Shown here in pieces: positions 1 through 11,566 of a stretch of 64,000 bases of DNA. This stretch comes from Trachipleistophora hominis (lineage: Eukaryota; Microsporidia; Pleistophoridae). The notes beneath the pieces were generated by a model. That model was given only the letters and a program-made list of their open reading frames with translations. It was not told the origin of the DNA and made no database searches. The position numbers and the translations under genes were made by a program. The DNA is taken from NCBI GenBank assembly GCA_000316135.1, contig JH993952.1:1-64000 (forward strand). Reading direction: 5' to 3'. Positions within the stretch are counted from its first letter, which is position 1, and every line of letters begins with the position of its first letter.

Positions 1-1
1 A

Positions 2-421
2 TGCCTTGAGAGTGTAAATGCACCAATAACCGTCTCATGTACATATTTTTCACTTGAATTCTTAACATCAATACCAAGTTTCATTGAGGTAAGAGTGAAC
101 ATTGATGAGTGCTTGAGTATTAAATCATTCAATGCCTTTCCCAAAAATGTGGTGCATATTTCATACAGAAAAAGCAAAGTTGACCATAATATGAAAATAC
201 CAAATCACATCGAAAGTGTTAATATTAAATTTAGTGGTTGGGGCCCGAATGAAACACTTACATTGAGCAAAAATTGCAAGAGTCTTATATTAGATGACTC
301 AACTGGAAAGGTTATATTTCCTTCCGTTGCGAGGTGTCAAATGGAATCACGGATGGAAACCGATGGTTCAAAGTTTGAATTCAAAATAAATGAATCAGAA
401 AAGCAAAAATCATGCATGTAA
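2..421 (+). pseudogene. 5' part of LRR-family gene, cut by window edge and frameshifted
   Basis: Reading frame 2 is open from the window edge to the stop at 419-421, so the true start lies outside the window. It encodes a pattern of aliphatic residues with an 'NCKSLIL' segment that recurs downstream (NCKQLEI, ACKELRI), typical of microsporidian leucine-rich-repeat families. The downstream frame (412-1785) continues the same pattern with no plausible start of its own. A one-base loss in the A-runs around 400-407 would explain the break. I cannot tell a real mutation from a sequencing error. Codon use is AT-rich, unlike the core genes. Confidence 0.55.
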
Positions 422-1785
422 ATGCAGCTACGATTTATACGACAATGAATATTGATGAAAGGATAGAAATAGTAATATTTAATAATGTAAATGTGGTAGA
501 AGGATCGACTATTGTATTTAATAATAACTGTAAGCAGTTAGAGATAGTAAAATCAGAAGGCTCTTTCGATTTAAGACCATATATAGGAATAAAATACTAT
601 TTTGGATATTTTACAGAATTGAAAATACTGCCGGGAAAAAAATCTTTTCCTAATCTGTCGTCAATTAAATTGAGATTATTTCATTTTATGCAAACCGTGA
701 AGCTGCCAAACATTTATGAGTTGATTGAATTGGAGTGCATATCTACAACAGAAGATACAGAAATAATTCTAAATAAGGCGTGCAAAGAACTCAGAATTGA
801 AAGCTGCGAAGGAGTTATAAATGGTCAAGAGATAGAATACCTCGAGAGTCTACATATAAATTTTTTTAGAAATGAAAAGGATAATATTAGGTTTATCGGT
901 TCGATAAGAGTGAATAAGATTTATATCACTAACATTTGTTGGGGTACCTTTTCAATCATTAGCATGTTAACGAATTTTAAAAATATACAATACATCGAAT
1001 TCAAAGATAAATCTCTTTTAATGTTCTTATGCTATCCAAAATATTTATACAACAGTGTAATAAGATGTATTACACGTAAAAAAGGAAGTAAAGATAACTC
1101 AGATTTGTTGTCTAAGTTGTTGGCAACAACAAACCGGGATTCAAACACATGGCTGGAAGAAGTATTAAACATCATACTTAACTTTGTTTTAAGAAATATC
1201 ATGGGCAAAGGAGTAATGGATAACATTTCAGAGTTAGAACTTGGGCATTTTTTCATCGACCAAGATAACTGTAAGTCGCTTAAAGAACTGAAAAATCTGA
1301 AGATTCTTCGAATACGCACTAGAAAAATTACCAATGAATTTTTTTATAACCTACCACCAAATCTCATATTGTTGGATATAACTAATTTTGCCGAGGGAGA
1401 AATAATTGATGCTGAAAAGTACACGATAAAATCATCAATTATCGTGCCGCAACACCAAAACATAAAAATTCTAAGCGTGAATGTAGATTTTTTATACAAT
1501 GTTCGCTATCTTTCAGTAATGATGCCATCTCTTGACATACTTGTCGTCCAATATTCTCGATCAATTACAGATTATTTCCCAATGCAAAAATCAAAGATAA
1601 AAGTAAGGGAATTGCTTATAACATGCAATTATACAAATGAAATCATGCTACAAGAAGAGGAAATGATTTTATTTATAAAAAATATCAAGTTTTATATCGA
1701 TTTTGAATTGCTCAAATATATTGAATTTGTATCCTTACCTGTTTCGGTATTTTTTAACCCGGACACCTTTCAAGTCATTGAATAA
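412..1785 (+). CDS. LRR-family (leucine-rich repeat-like) protein, 3' part
   Basis: This open frame of 457 residues has degenerate leucine-rich repeats: alternating L/I/N segments such as LKNLKILRIRT and PNLILLDIT, plus recurring CKxLxI motifs about every 60-100 residues. Such LRR proteins form large lineage-specific, often secreted families in Trachipleistophora-like microsporidia (family knowledge). No signal peptide is visible because the beginning lies in the other frame upstream (2-421). The frame starts next to a stop in the overlapping frame, so it is best read as the 3' part of one frameshifted gene. A related broken gene lies at 32496-34501. Function is unknown; a host-interaction role is only a guess. 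Confidence 0.6.
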   Translation: MHVNAATIYTTMNIDERIEIVIFNNVNVVEGSTIVFNNNCKQLEIVKSEGSFDLRPYIGIKYYFGYFTELKILPGKKSFPNLSSIKLRLFHFMQTVKLPNIYELIELECISTTEDTEIILNKACKELRIESCEGVINGQEIEYLESLHINFFRNEKDNIRFIGSIRVNKIYITNICWGTFSIISMLTNFKNIQYIEFKDKSLLMFLCYPKYLYNSVIRCITRKKGSKDNSDLLSKLLATTNRDSNTWLEEVLNIILNFVLRNIMGKGVMDNISELELGHFFIDQDNCKSLKELKNLKILRIRTRKITNEFFYNLPPNLILLDITNFAEGEIIDAEKYTIKSSIIVPQHQNIKILSVNVDFLYNVRYLSVMMPSLDILVVQYSRSITDYFPMQKSKIKVRELLITCNYTNEIMLQEEEMILFIKNIKFYIDFELLKYIEFVSLPVSVFFNPDTFQVIE

Positions 1786-2476
1786 AGATTTTTAGTCGAG
1801 TTTATAAATATTCAATTTTCTTTTACAAACAAGTAAGTTTATCTAACCAATTACATGTCCATCACTACCTCGTAAGCATATCGTTCTGATCCTGAGGGGA
1901 CCCTTGGCCTTTTGGCTACCCGTTAGAATGATTATAAATTTTCACAATATGAGCAGTTTGACACGTTTTATTATTTTTCATAACGTTATTTCATCATTGT
2001 TATTACATGATGTTAATAAGATGAATATACTCTTACCTCTATGTTTATGCATAAATGAAGAGAGTGTTTTATGACAACATCTTTCATTGTTAGCTCATTT
2101 TTAACCTAAAATATTATTAACAACGGGTATTTCACATTTCATTTAAATTTGAAATATATCATTTTCATTGTTTGACTCCAGCATCTGCGTTTCCATGAAG
2201 TAATTAGTTTATTTTCGATTGGCTTTGCTCATCAAGCTCATTGTAACGTAAAATTTAAAACTATTATTCATACGAAGCCATTAGCACTAAACATATCTGC
2301 ATCTAGTATATATCTATGTGTGCCAGTACCGATCAAATGATCGATCCTTAAATTTCTGATTAAATGTATGTGATATGGATCAAATTTGAAAATAAATCAG
2401 GTAATTTTATCATATAATTAAACAAAAACATTTATTACCGATTTTTGTTACAAAAACAAAAAATTGGAATTTTTAA
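1786..2476. other. AT-rich spacer, no gene seen
   Basis: No coding signal. Around 1888-1922 there is a short GC-rich patch (GGACCCTTGGCCTTTTGGC) able to form a small hairpin; it vaguely resembles the GC-rich half of the dispersed element seen at 61966. Confidence 0.5.
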
Positions 2477-4030
2477 TTAATTAGTCATCACATTTTCTAC
2501 ATATAACGGGTACTTCCATCGCATATTTTTCGCAAACATATTCTTCATATTTAGAGCAAATTTTTGAGATTTTCTTTTTATTACAATAGCACATTTTACA
2601 TTAATTAAAACCCGTAGTATATTTGGGCTATGTTTCTTTAGTATTTGTTTTTTTGGTTGTTCATAGGCTTCTTGATCAGCAGCAGCAAATTCTACTGCTA
2701 ACTGGAGCAAAAAATCTTGCCTCAAAATGTTTTTTTCTGCTGTTTACCTGTACATAATTCAACCATTTATACTAGCTAAGTCAGAGATTTCAAAAATATT
2801 TGATGATGTCATCTGCAAGGCTTAGATTTTACGCTCAATTTTCTGCCATTTGATCAGTCATATCTTTATCAAATTTATTTCTATTTTGATATTAGTAGCA
2901 CTATTCCGTTTACAAATCGAAAATTTAAATTGATACGCCTACGATGGAAGTTGTACTTCTTTATTTTCATTTTCAGTTTAAATTACCATTTTCCCATCGT
3001 TCGCGTTTCTCATCAGGGGTTAAAAATTTAATTTTCTGCCGGCATCAACAATTTTTTGAACATCGATCGTAAATGGCTGCTGAATGTGTTTCAGGAGATG
3101 TAAATTTAATAACAACATATAACTTGTAAATAGTAACAAAGTATAAAATAACATTTTTTGATTTTTTTCTTGAATTGACCACCAATCTGCTTGCAAATTG
3201 TCTTTTTGTTATTATGATGCTGAGTGATATAACACGGTCGAAAGTAAATATTTGTACTCTTTTAACCGCTATGGATTTGTGTTTGGAACTAATAAAAATA
3301 CTTTTTGGATTACTTTTACAGATTGTAATAACACAATTATCTATTATTAAAATTATTGATGAAAAGCGTTCTATATCAGTTTTCTTTTGTTTTTAACTTA
3401 TTGGTAATTCCCTTTTATTGAAGCGAATAGTTCAAACTAACGTGGTTTTCTTTGCTATCAGTTGTGTTACTAGAGATCTGCTTTGAAGAAACTATCTGCG
3501 GTTACAGTTCTACCGCAACCACAAAATGGTCCCCATGTGTTTGAGTACAAAATATTCATAAAGTTATATTAAAAAACCTATTTTTATCTTTTCGTATACA
3601 TGGAAATACATTTATGATTTGTTTCCTATCAATTTCCGTTGATAGCCATGATTTGACTCCAAATTTATCAGGCTCGTTAGGAATGTATTGTGTGAACCTA
3701 GATCTTACTTTAGTTAAAAATCGTTGTTTATATACAGTGATAATAGCATCCCGTTTGTAACAATTTTGATTGTTTTTAATGAATGTATTCCTAATCATAG
3801 ACATCATGGCGAATTTATCGGTTTTTAATCGTTAACTTCGCTCATTTTTTTATCAAAACGGATAAATTTGTAATTTCTGCGAAATTATTTTTACTCATAG
3901 TTTCTGAAGAAAAATTTAAACTCATATGTTATTCCATAGGAAAGAATTTTTCAAATTATTTGCTTCATATGCATCTAGTGACTGTAAAATTGCAATAAAT
4001 GCATTAAATTTCTCTTAAATAAACTCCAAT
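2477..4030 (-). mobile_element. Decayed piggyBac transposase (minus strand)
   Basis: Several minus-strand fragments line up with piggyBac (DDE_Tnp_1_7) transposases. The clearest is 3556-3807, with TKVRSRFTQYIPNEPDKFGV followed by a KSW segment, matching the family core 'RxRFxQYxPxKPxKFGIKxW'. Near 2700 a DFLLQLAVEFA segment resembles the C-terminal dimer region. At 2480-2590 another frame gives a cysteine-rich tail (CYC...ICSKY...VCEKY...VICRKC), like the family's C-terminal zinc-binding domain. Fragments lie in different frames with stops, so the copy is dead. I could not identify terminal inverted repeats or TTAA duplications. The limits are approximate. Confidence 0.7.
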
Positions 4031-4099
4031 CGGTTTTCAACACTCTCTTTGCCTTGTCTGTTGTACATGTTCGTATATGATTCTTAATTCCTTAGGTTA

Positions 4100-5400
4100 C
4101 AATCATGTCTCAGAGACGTAGTAAGCCTACCAGGTAAAACAAAAACAAGGCGTCTCGAAGACGTTGTAGGTCGGCAGTTCCAAATATAAGAAAACGTCGC
4201 CGAGACTCTGTAGAGACACTACGTTCAATTAATTCTTATTTGCATTCGATTTTGTATACATCAAAAGAGATATTATAAAATCACCTATTAAAACGGGTTC
4301 ATAAAGAAAAATCAGCACTGGAGACAGTTTGGATAGTAGTGATAGTAAGATTGTATGTATCGTAAAAAAAGGCTTGTAAGCGATGGTAATTAACGAAGAA
4401 CCCGACGATGAATATTACTAGCAACAATCTGAGTTGTGGTTTGAAACCAAAAGAGTCCGACTACAAATCTGGAAATACAGGGTGATTTCAGAAATAAAAG
4501 ATGCAACATTAGACCATTTGGAATTCAGGCAAAAAGGAAGTAAATATTTTTAATGTTATATTTAATAGTTTATTTCGGAAAAATATTGTGATGGTGGCAA
4601 ATCAATACGCGGAACAAGTAATAAACAATGAAAATAAAAGACGAAAAATTGATGAAACTGGGTCTCCTGTTAACTATGATGAACTAAAAATATATATTGC
4701 GCTATGTATAACTATGGCTGGTATAAGGAAATCTGCAATACAAATGTATTTGTCTAAGAGGCCATTATTGAAACTTTGGTATTTGAACAAATAATGCTGT
4801 ACAAAAGATTTTTGTAAATAATGATACGTATACAAAAGCGGTAAATTGAACAAAATACAAAATGTGTTGTATTTTGTTCAATTAAAAATTTATACAAATA
4901 TATACGATGGAGGAGAACATTGCAAATAAGGAATCATTAATGAAATTTAAAGATCGCTTTTCTTACAAAATCGTCAAAAAGAGTGATATTAGCTATAAAG
5001 TTTATAAATTATGTGGGTCAAGTTCGAATTACTATCATAGTTTCTGAATATACACTGGCAGTGATAAAATACATACTACAGGCAACGTATCTGAAACTAT
5101 GCCAAAAAAAAATATTCAGGCCAATATTCTACGAAGGAAACGCGTTATATTAGAGAATAGGTTTCTTTACCAACTCTTTTTGTAGTTCTAGCCAACGTTA
5201 GAGCTAATGTCATTGGAATAGTGTGCGCAAAGAGAAAAAAAAAGATGCCGAATGACCTAGCAAAAAATGGATGGAAATATGAAATGAGAAGCTGTCATGG
5301 TGTAGTGGAAATAGAATGGAAAGATAAACAAGACGTTTTTATTCCTTCCATTATTAATCAAATTATTAAACAAATTCCTAAGATAAAATAAGATAAATAA
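4100..5400 (+). mobile_element. Second decayed piggyBac transposase (plus strand)
   Basis: Plus-strand fragments of the same family: 4588-4794 encodes an N-terminal-domain segment (YDELKIYIALCITMAGIRKS, then LSKRPLL). Around 4930-5080 a degraded core segment includes 'IYTGSDK'. Around 5190-5370 the C-terminal part of the catalytic domain reads VIGIVCAKRKKKMPNDL and later VEIEWKDKQDVF, matching the family's 'GTVRxNRKxLPxxL ... LxWKDKRDV'. Frames shift and stops interrupt it, so it is inactive. It faces away from the minus-strand copy at 2477-4030; the two N-terminal ends lie close together near 4.0-4.1 kb. Confidence 0.7.
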
Positions 5401-8400
5401 TAGTAATACTTCTATATCTACGCTACTAGCGCAGAACTACAACATTTGTATCAAAATAAAAATGTAATTGCTAATGTATCATTCAATTCGCAACAATAAA
5501 TTTTCTTTTCGTTCAATAATCTACTAATCGTAATTATTTATCAAACATCTTGCAAAGTTAATTATACCGCGTACGTTTATATACAAGTCACAAGAATTTT
5601 GCTATTTATACCGCTTTAAACACCCAGCTAATCTATGTATCTCCCTACGCGTAACTCACCTTGGTACCATTTTTAGTCCACGCAGTTGTAAATTAAATCG
5701 TGAGGCAGGAGGTTAAGAAGGCATAATGACGAGACACTAATCTGTAAATTACTAAAATATTTTCGTTTATATGTTCACTATAGGAAATAGAAGGTTTTAT
5801 AGACAGAATTATCCAAGAATGTAATGAAATTATGGGACTGATTGATTCGCAAATAGATTTCATAAAAATTTGTAAAATACAAAGTTGGTGGAAGATACTG
5901 TAGTACAATGTAATGAAGCTAATTGTTGAAAGAAAGTGAGACTTTAATTTATAGGAGAATAATGACCATTGGAAATAAGGGTCGTGATGGACACGAATCT
6001 TGTAACAAATGCTAATCATTATTGGAATATCTAATATGTATTTGTTTATGTATGAGTTTAATCGTTGAATTTACGTGGTTTATTGCCATTATAAAGAATG
6101 ATCCAACCAAAGCACTGCGTAAAATGAGTCTATTTACATGAATACGTAACAGCCATGCAGTATAATTGATCGTGCGAAAAAGTTGTGAAAAAAAGGACAA
6201 TAAGATATGTGCTGTATGGCTGTGATTTAAAAAACTTTAAGAATTGAAAGTCGAATTGAAAAAGCATTCGTCAATCATGATAATGGTACACGGATGTTGA
6301 TATTATATGTTGAAATAAACTCTTTTTATATTATATACTGCAACTACAAAACAAAATCAAAAAATATCGGAGAAAGCCGCTGATTATAATGAAAACTAGG
6401 TTGAACAAAACATTGAAACGTACATATTGGGTATAAAACACCTGATTTAAAAAACAGAGTGTAACAAAAATAATTCCTGGATACAAAATCCAAACAATAA
6501 CAAACACATGATCAATGAATATATGCGACTTCATCAAGTTTAAGTTCCTTCATCCAATCGAGTGTATCATGGGATGATATTAACATGAATAATAAGTTCA
6601 AATAACATATTTTAATGCCTCGTGTTTTTTATAATTGGTATTTTTTGTTGTATTTACCGATAATACACTTTTGTATGCATTGTATTTTGATTAATTATTT
6701 TTTCATGAATGGCATATCGAATTTTAAATCATAAGAAACGTCTACTAAACATGTTTTAACCTAATGATTTGACATCTATTGTGAATCTACTAAATTCTTT
6801 GTTCATTATTTGCTTATTGCTTTAACGCAATTAGATCCTCGATTACGATTTAGGATATATAACAGAACAACAAGTATGTTCATTTTCATTCCAGTGTCAC
6901 CCATTTTCTCGTCAAACTGTGCGCGTTTCTAGTCCCGATCTGTTTCAACAAACTAAAAAATGTTTGTACAGTCGGGTGTAAAGCAACAAAAAAACTTTTA
7001 CTACAAAATGCCTGCCTGACGTCTCTAAAACAAATGATAAATCACACTAAAAGACGCATTGTCTTTTATTTCAGCTTTTTCTTTAAAAATGGATCATTGC
7101 GAGCTATATGTTGACTATGTAGTCGTGTATGCATTAATATTAAGGAAATCCGCCTCCCTGAAATGAAAGCCAGTTGAACAATAATAAAACTCATCCATTC
7201 AAGCGTTCGAATATATTTTATATTATCAAAGTGGTGCGTTTTCTGTGATACAGATTACTGTATGGTATGTCATTTTAAATTTCTCACAAATTACAGGCCA
7301 AGGTTTTTGTTCGGTTTCAGCGAATAGAACGAGTATCCGTATATGTTGTGATGCAGTAAAAGTAAACAAAGACACTTAAAAAACATAAACAACGTTAATT
7401 ATAGGTTAATTATTCACCAACAATTACACTATGTTACACTAATTAAAAATAATCCTGCATAGTAGCTTTAGGCATTACATTTCGATACACTCATACGTTT
7501 ATAACAATTCATTACAATTCGTTTAATTGCATGGTAAGGCAGAAATCGTTTCACTTTCTCATTTAATTCGTACATTTATCGTAAAAATGGTAATAAATTT
7601 ATCTAAAACATGAAATCGTTGATAAATGTTCCTTTTCAAAATGATCGTTGTAATGTTGAATCATAATTTGTAGCAAAGCCTGCTCCACAATTATGTTGCA
7701 GCTTTTTTTTAAAAAAAGCCTATTTATTACCTTTATTTTATCCCATCCAATCAAATACAGCTGATTTTTCTTCTTTACAATTCAATACTCTTTATTTCTT
7801 CCAATAAAAATATCAAACTTTCTTCATTAACAATGTTTTAGTTACCAAACCGTCATTCCTCCCATTCTGTTTTGTTTTAACAATTTGCAATATACATTTT
7901 AAAATTAATTCCATCTTCTAACCTTATCCATTATTTTCCGTTAACATTCCTTTGTTAGCCCCACTATTTCATTTATAAAACGGAATATTATGAAGGTGTA
8001 AGTTTTAAATATATTCTTTAGTTATCCCTAATCTTTATTTTATTCTACCTGCTTGTTCTAACCTGCTTTTTCGATAAGAATTAAAAAATTAACTTAGAGC
8101 TGGCGTTAATGGTTTGTCTACATATTGTTACTAAATGTTTGATGAACATTTTTCAAAACATGTAAATTTAATGAAAACGTGTAACTTTTACTTTCTATCA
8201 AAATATAAACAAATATTTATCTTTTTCAAACATACCATTCAGCTGGAAAACTCTCTTTTTATTAATACGACGAATAACTCATCAACTGTTTTAATATAGT
8301 AAAAAGTTAATATCTTTGTATTTTAACAGTATATTAGCGTAAAAATAAGTTAAACGATGAGTTATTTTTAGCGCTTTAGAATAAATTTTAGTTCTTTAAT

Positions 8401-8886
8401 AATCACTTTTATGAAATTAAAAGAATCAAGTATCAAATTTTCAATGTAATTTTATCATTTTTAAAACAAGAACTATAAATTTTATCCTTTTCACTGTGAA
8501 AGCCTCACATTAAATTTATACTTTACAATTTATCATAATAATAAAAAGATATTGCCACAACTGTGCATTGTTAATAAATACTATAAATATATTTCTCAGT
8601 AAAATATTTAAAATAAAAAGTAAAAATAATAGTATTATACCTCAATAGTTAGCGCCAAACATCTTGTTACTCAATACTGTTTCAATAAAGTAGTTGATAA
8701 CACTTTTCACGCCAACCAAGCACCCATTATGTTTATTAAATCCCATTTTTATATTATTTAAATGCACAAAGAGCACTTTACAATGTACCTGTGTGTTAGC
8801 AGCCAAGTTATTGTACCTTTTAATACGATAGATAACATAACCACGCTATAACAATTTTTAAAAGTTCTGTTAAAACAAAGTATTTT
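5401..8886. other. Long AT-rich spacer, no gene seen
   Basis: About 3.5 kb without a convincing coding frame. The few open frames (for example 5693-6019 and 6331-6537 on the minus strand) lack the upstream C-rich start signal and look like chance AT-rich translations. Poly(A)/poly(T) tracts occur around 7710. No RNA gene recognised. Confidence 0.5.
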
Positions 8887-9201
8887 TTATTTCTTCCTCT
8901 CCAACAACATTTCAATTAATTCCCCATCATCCGCGTATTTTTTATAATCAACCACCACGTAATCGTCTTTTCTTAGCAACGGATATTTTACATTGTTACA
9001 TAACTCGATAATAGACGCTTTTCCTGGTGTGATATGGTCGATGAAGTACGATACGACCATAGAATTGTTGGTTGACAGCACAGCTTTAAAAATTAATTTG
9101 GCTGTTGATTGTGATTGATCGCAATGATTTCTTTTCTGGCTTTGTAGGGATGCGCTGATATTTATTATGTTTTCAATCTTGTAAGTTCCTTTTTTTAGCA
9201 T
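8887..9201 (-). CDS. Hypothetical protein, 104 aa
   Basis: I do not recognise this protein. The start ATG at 9201 is preceded on the coding strand by GCCCTTCATTACCTCA, the C-rich start signal shared with the core genes here, which argues that it is real. The product has no obvious membrane segment or signal peptide. It has a compact alpha/beta look with hydrophobic stretches in the middle (LIFKAVLS, MVVSYFIDH) and a charged C-terminus (LIEMLLERKK). The coding strand goes from C-rich to G-rich as in other core genes. It stands alone, with long spacers on both sides. Confidence 0.6.
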   Translation of the reverse strand: MLKKGTYKIENIINISASLQSQKRNHCDQSQSTAKLIFKAVLSTNNSMVVSYFIDHITPGKASIIELCNNVKYPLLRKDDYVVVDYKKYADDGELIEMLLERKK

Positions 9202-9900
9202 TGAGGTAATGAAGGGCTAAGAACGGTGTTTTGAAGGGATTAACGAATCATTGACAATTTCTCAGTTACATCAACTGCGTGATGTTGCGTATCATCACAT
9301 CAAAAATAAAACAAGAGGATGAAATTAGAAAAGTGCACACATCATCCATCCTATATGGTTAATTACACGTTAGAAAATGAATGATATATGAAGTGTCAGA
9401 AATCACGTAAATTAATCTCTTTGTGTAATAATCCGGCTGTTCATTATTAACGTAAACATAGTGGACATTACGTAAAGATAAACTTAATTAAAAGGTTCTA
9501 TCAATACAACGTTTATATGTACATACAATAAACAGTTCACTCTCAATGTACGTTAATTATCATAAAATAATCCACTAACATACACAAAGGTTCATACGTT
9601 AATTAATTCCAATTCTTACCCGTATTATACATCTTTTAATTTAAATCGTACGATGTCCATTAAAAAATTAATTACATTATCGTACACGTATGATTTATAA
9701 AATATTATTTATACCCGAATATTATATCACATTCATCAATGATTGACATAAGCTGTACATTATTCAGCAAATAAAGAGGTGCAAGCATCTCAACATGTTA
9801 ATATTACTTATATCATTCATAAATGGTGTAGTTATAATAATACTTGACGAATTATCACGTTTTTTAGTAAACTTACAATTTTTGTTCACCCCGCGATAAA
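9202..9900. other. AT-rich spacer between divergent genes
   Basis: No coding frame stands out. This is the shared upstream region of the minus-strand gene at 8887-9201 and the plus-strand RRM gene at 9901, so both promoters should lie here. Confidence 0.5.
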
Positions 9901-10899
9901 ATGACGGTAACGCAAAAGATGAAAAACGTAAAACGTGTTTACGAAAAAACCAAAGACAGATCAAGAGATGATCGCAGCAAAAAAAGAACGATAACCAATA
10001 AGAGCCGTGGCAATAATGAGAGTGTGTTTAGAGGAGGTAAGAACGGGATGAAAGATGGTGATCAGGAATTAGAGAAGGAGAACAAAAGGAAGGAAGTACT
10101 TAAAGGGGCAAAAGATAAATTTGATCGGAGAGGAGATCAAAAATTAGAGAAAGAGAAAAATACCGTGAAAACTACCGAAGAGCTAAAAAATAAATTTGTT
10201 CAGAGAAGAGATAACGAGTCAAAAAAAGAAAGGAATATTAAAAAAAGTATCAAGGAGACAAACTGTAGATCTGCCAGCACAAAAGATAAAGAACAGAGAA
10301 ATGATGAAAATATTCGTTGTAAGGAAGATAAAAAGAGGAAAATTACAAACAATGAATTACTCATTAAATGTAACGGAAAAGAAAAAGAAAATATTGAATC
10401 AAAAATAAAACGTGATAGCAACGCTGAAAGCGGTGAAAAACGTGTTGATGCTGGATGTTCAGTTGTATATTCACCCAAAAACAGGCTGATCCTTAGAAAG
10501 GTTCCACATACAACCGAGCAAGAAATTCTTTCACACTTTCAACTCGCTGATAAGGCAAGGATGCTCATGAAAAATGATAAATTTACAGGTACTGTTTTCT
10601 TGCAATTCATGAATTATAAGAAAACAAAGAAGACTTTGGAGGATGAATCACTGCGCAATTTTAATGGGCACACAATTGAGATAGACTACTGTTTGCCTAG
10701 GGAAGTTTATTTAAAGAAAAAACATTTGTATGCTGAGAATGCGGAGGATAAGCAAGAAAATGGTGAAAAAAGATATGATAAGATGAAGAGCTGTGACGCT
10801 AAAGAAGAACGAAGCAAAATTGGAGAGACAAACTGCAAAACGAAAAAAGACGGAGTGGACGATACCACAGAAAAAATAAAAAGGAAAAAAGAAACGTAA
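9901..10899 (+). CDS. Multi-RRM RNA-binding protein, N-terminal part (frameshifted gene)
   Basis: The start follows a CACCCCGCGATAAA signal. The first ~190 residues are a highly charged Lys/Glu/Arg/Asn region, probably disordered and nuclear or nucleolar. Residues about 195-275 form a divergent RRM, with NRLILRKVP as RNP2-like strand and TGTVFLQF as RNP1-like strand. The frame ends in a Lys-rich stretch at 10899. A second frame that overlaps here (10880-11566) carries two more RRMs and has no start codon, so both are probably one gene split by a single-base shift near the six-A run at 10885-10890. Three or more RRMs after a basic tail suggest a ribosome-biogenesis protein of Nop4/RBM28 type, but this is weak. 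Confidence 0.65.
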   Translation: MTVTQKMKNVKRVYEKTKDRSRDDRSKKRTITNKSRGNNESVFRGGKNGMKDGDQELEKENKRKEVLKGAKDKFDRRGDQKLEKEKNTVKTTEELKNKFVQRRDNESKKERNIKKSIKETNCRSASTKDKEQRNDENIRCKEDKKRKITNNELLIKCNGKEKENIESKIKRDSNAESGEKRVDAGCSVVYSPKNRLILRKVPHTTEQEILSHFQLADKARMLMKNDKFTGTVFLQFMNYKKTKKTLEDESLRNFNGHTIEIDYCLPREVYLKKKHLYAENAEDKQENGEKRYDKMKSCDAKEERSKIGETNCKTKKDGVDDTTEKIKRKKET

Positions 10900-11566
10900 T
10901 ACTGACGGGACGGTCGGAAAAGAGAAAGAAACACTGAAAAATGTTGAAGGGAATGATAAAACAAGTGTTAAAAGAATAAAATCAGAAGAACAAATCAAAC
11001 CATCTAGCAGTAAAGAGTGCAGCGCTAGTGATACGCAAATAACGAAAGCAAAAATAAGCCGGCAAAATGGTTCACCCGATACCCTCTACAATTTTGTTGT
11101 TACAAACTTGGCGTACAACGAAACAGAACAATCTTTAAAAACATATTTTGATAAATTTGGTATTTTACACGAAATCACAATAAAAAGAAACAACGACGGC
11201 TTCTGCACAGGTACTGTGATGCTTGCATTCACAAAAATGTTCAGAACATTGCAAAACGAACTGCTATACAACAATCGCACAGTTTATATCAAATTCATCA
11301 AACATAACTACCGCATTTTCATATCGGGTCTTAAGAAAACGCTAACTAAAGAATTGGTAATTGATTACCTGAGTGATAAGGGATATGGTGTTACAGACGT
11401 ACTTGTGCCTGTTGGTGGGGATGTTAAGAATAGAGGATATTGTTTTGTGCAATTTGATGGTGAGAGTGGTGTTAAGCGCTTTAAGGATGAATATCGCAAG
11501 TACAAAGGCTTCTTTGGGACAGCGAGTCGTATTGAATATGCGAAAAGAGATGAGCACGATAAATGA
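10880..11566 (+). CDS. Multi-RRM RNA-binding protein, C-terminal part (frameshifted gene)
   Basis: Frame 2 is open from 10880 to the stop at 11564-11566 and has no ATG before 11219, inside a domain, so it cannot be a normal independent gene. It first continues the charged linker, then encodes an RRM (NFVVTNLAYNETEQSLKTYF, with RNP1-like GTVMLAF) and another RRM (YRIFISGL ... NRGYCFVQF, a good RNP1). Joining to the upstream frame needs a +1 shift at 10880-10899. Programmed +1 frameshifting, a true mutation and an extra base call in the A-run are all possible; the last is simplest. Confidence 0.65.
   Translation, partial: KGKKKRNTDGTVGKEKETLKNVEGNDKTSVKRIKSEEQIKPSSSKECSASDTQITKAKISRQNGSPDTLYNFVVTNLAYNETEQSLKTYFDKFGILHEITIKRNNDGFCTGTVMLAFTKMFRTLQNELLYNNRTVYIKFIKHNYRIFISGLKKTLTKELVIDYLSDKGYGVTDVLVPVGGDVKNRGYCFVQFDGESGVKRFKDEYRKYKGFFGTASRIEYAKRDEHDK

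Noticed and set aside
1888..1922. GGCCTTTTGGCTA resembles the 5' part of U2 snRNA
   Set aside because: The following branch-site-pairing segment (GTAGTA) and the Sm site are missing; a short GC-rich hairpin explains it.
5693..6537. Minus-strand ORFs of 62-108 codons in the 5.4-8.9 kb spacer
   Set aside because: Ile/Phe/Tyr-rich chance translations without the start motif or the core-gene skew.
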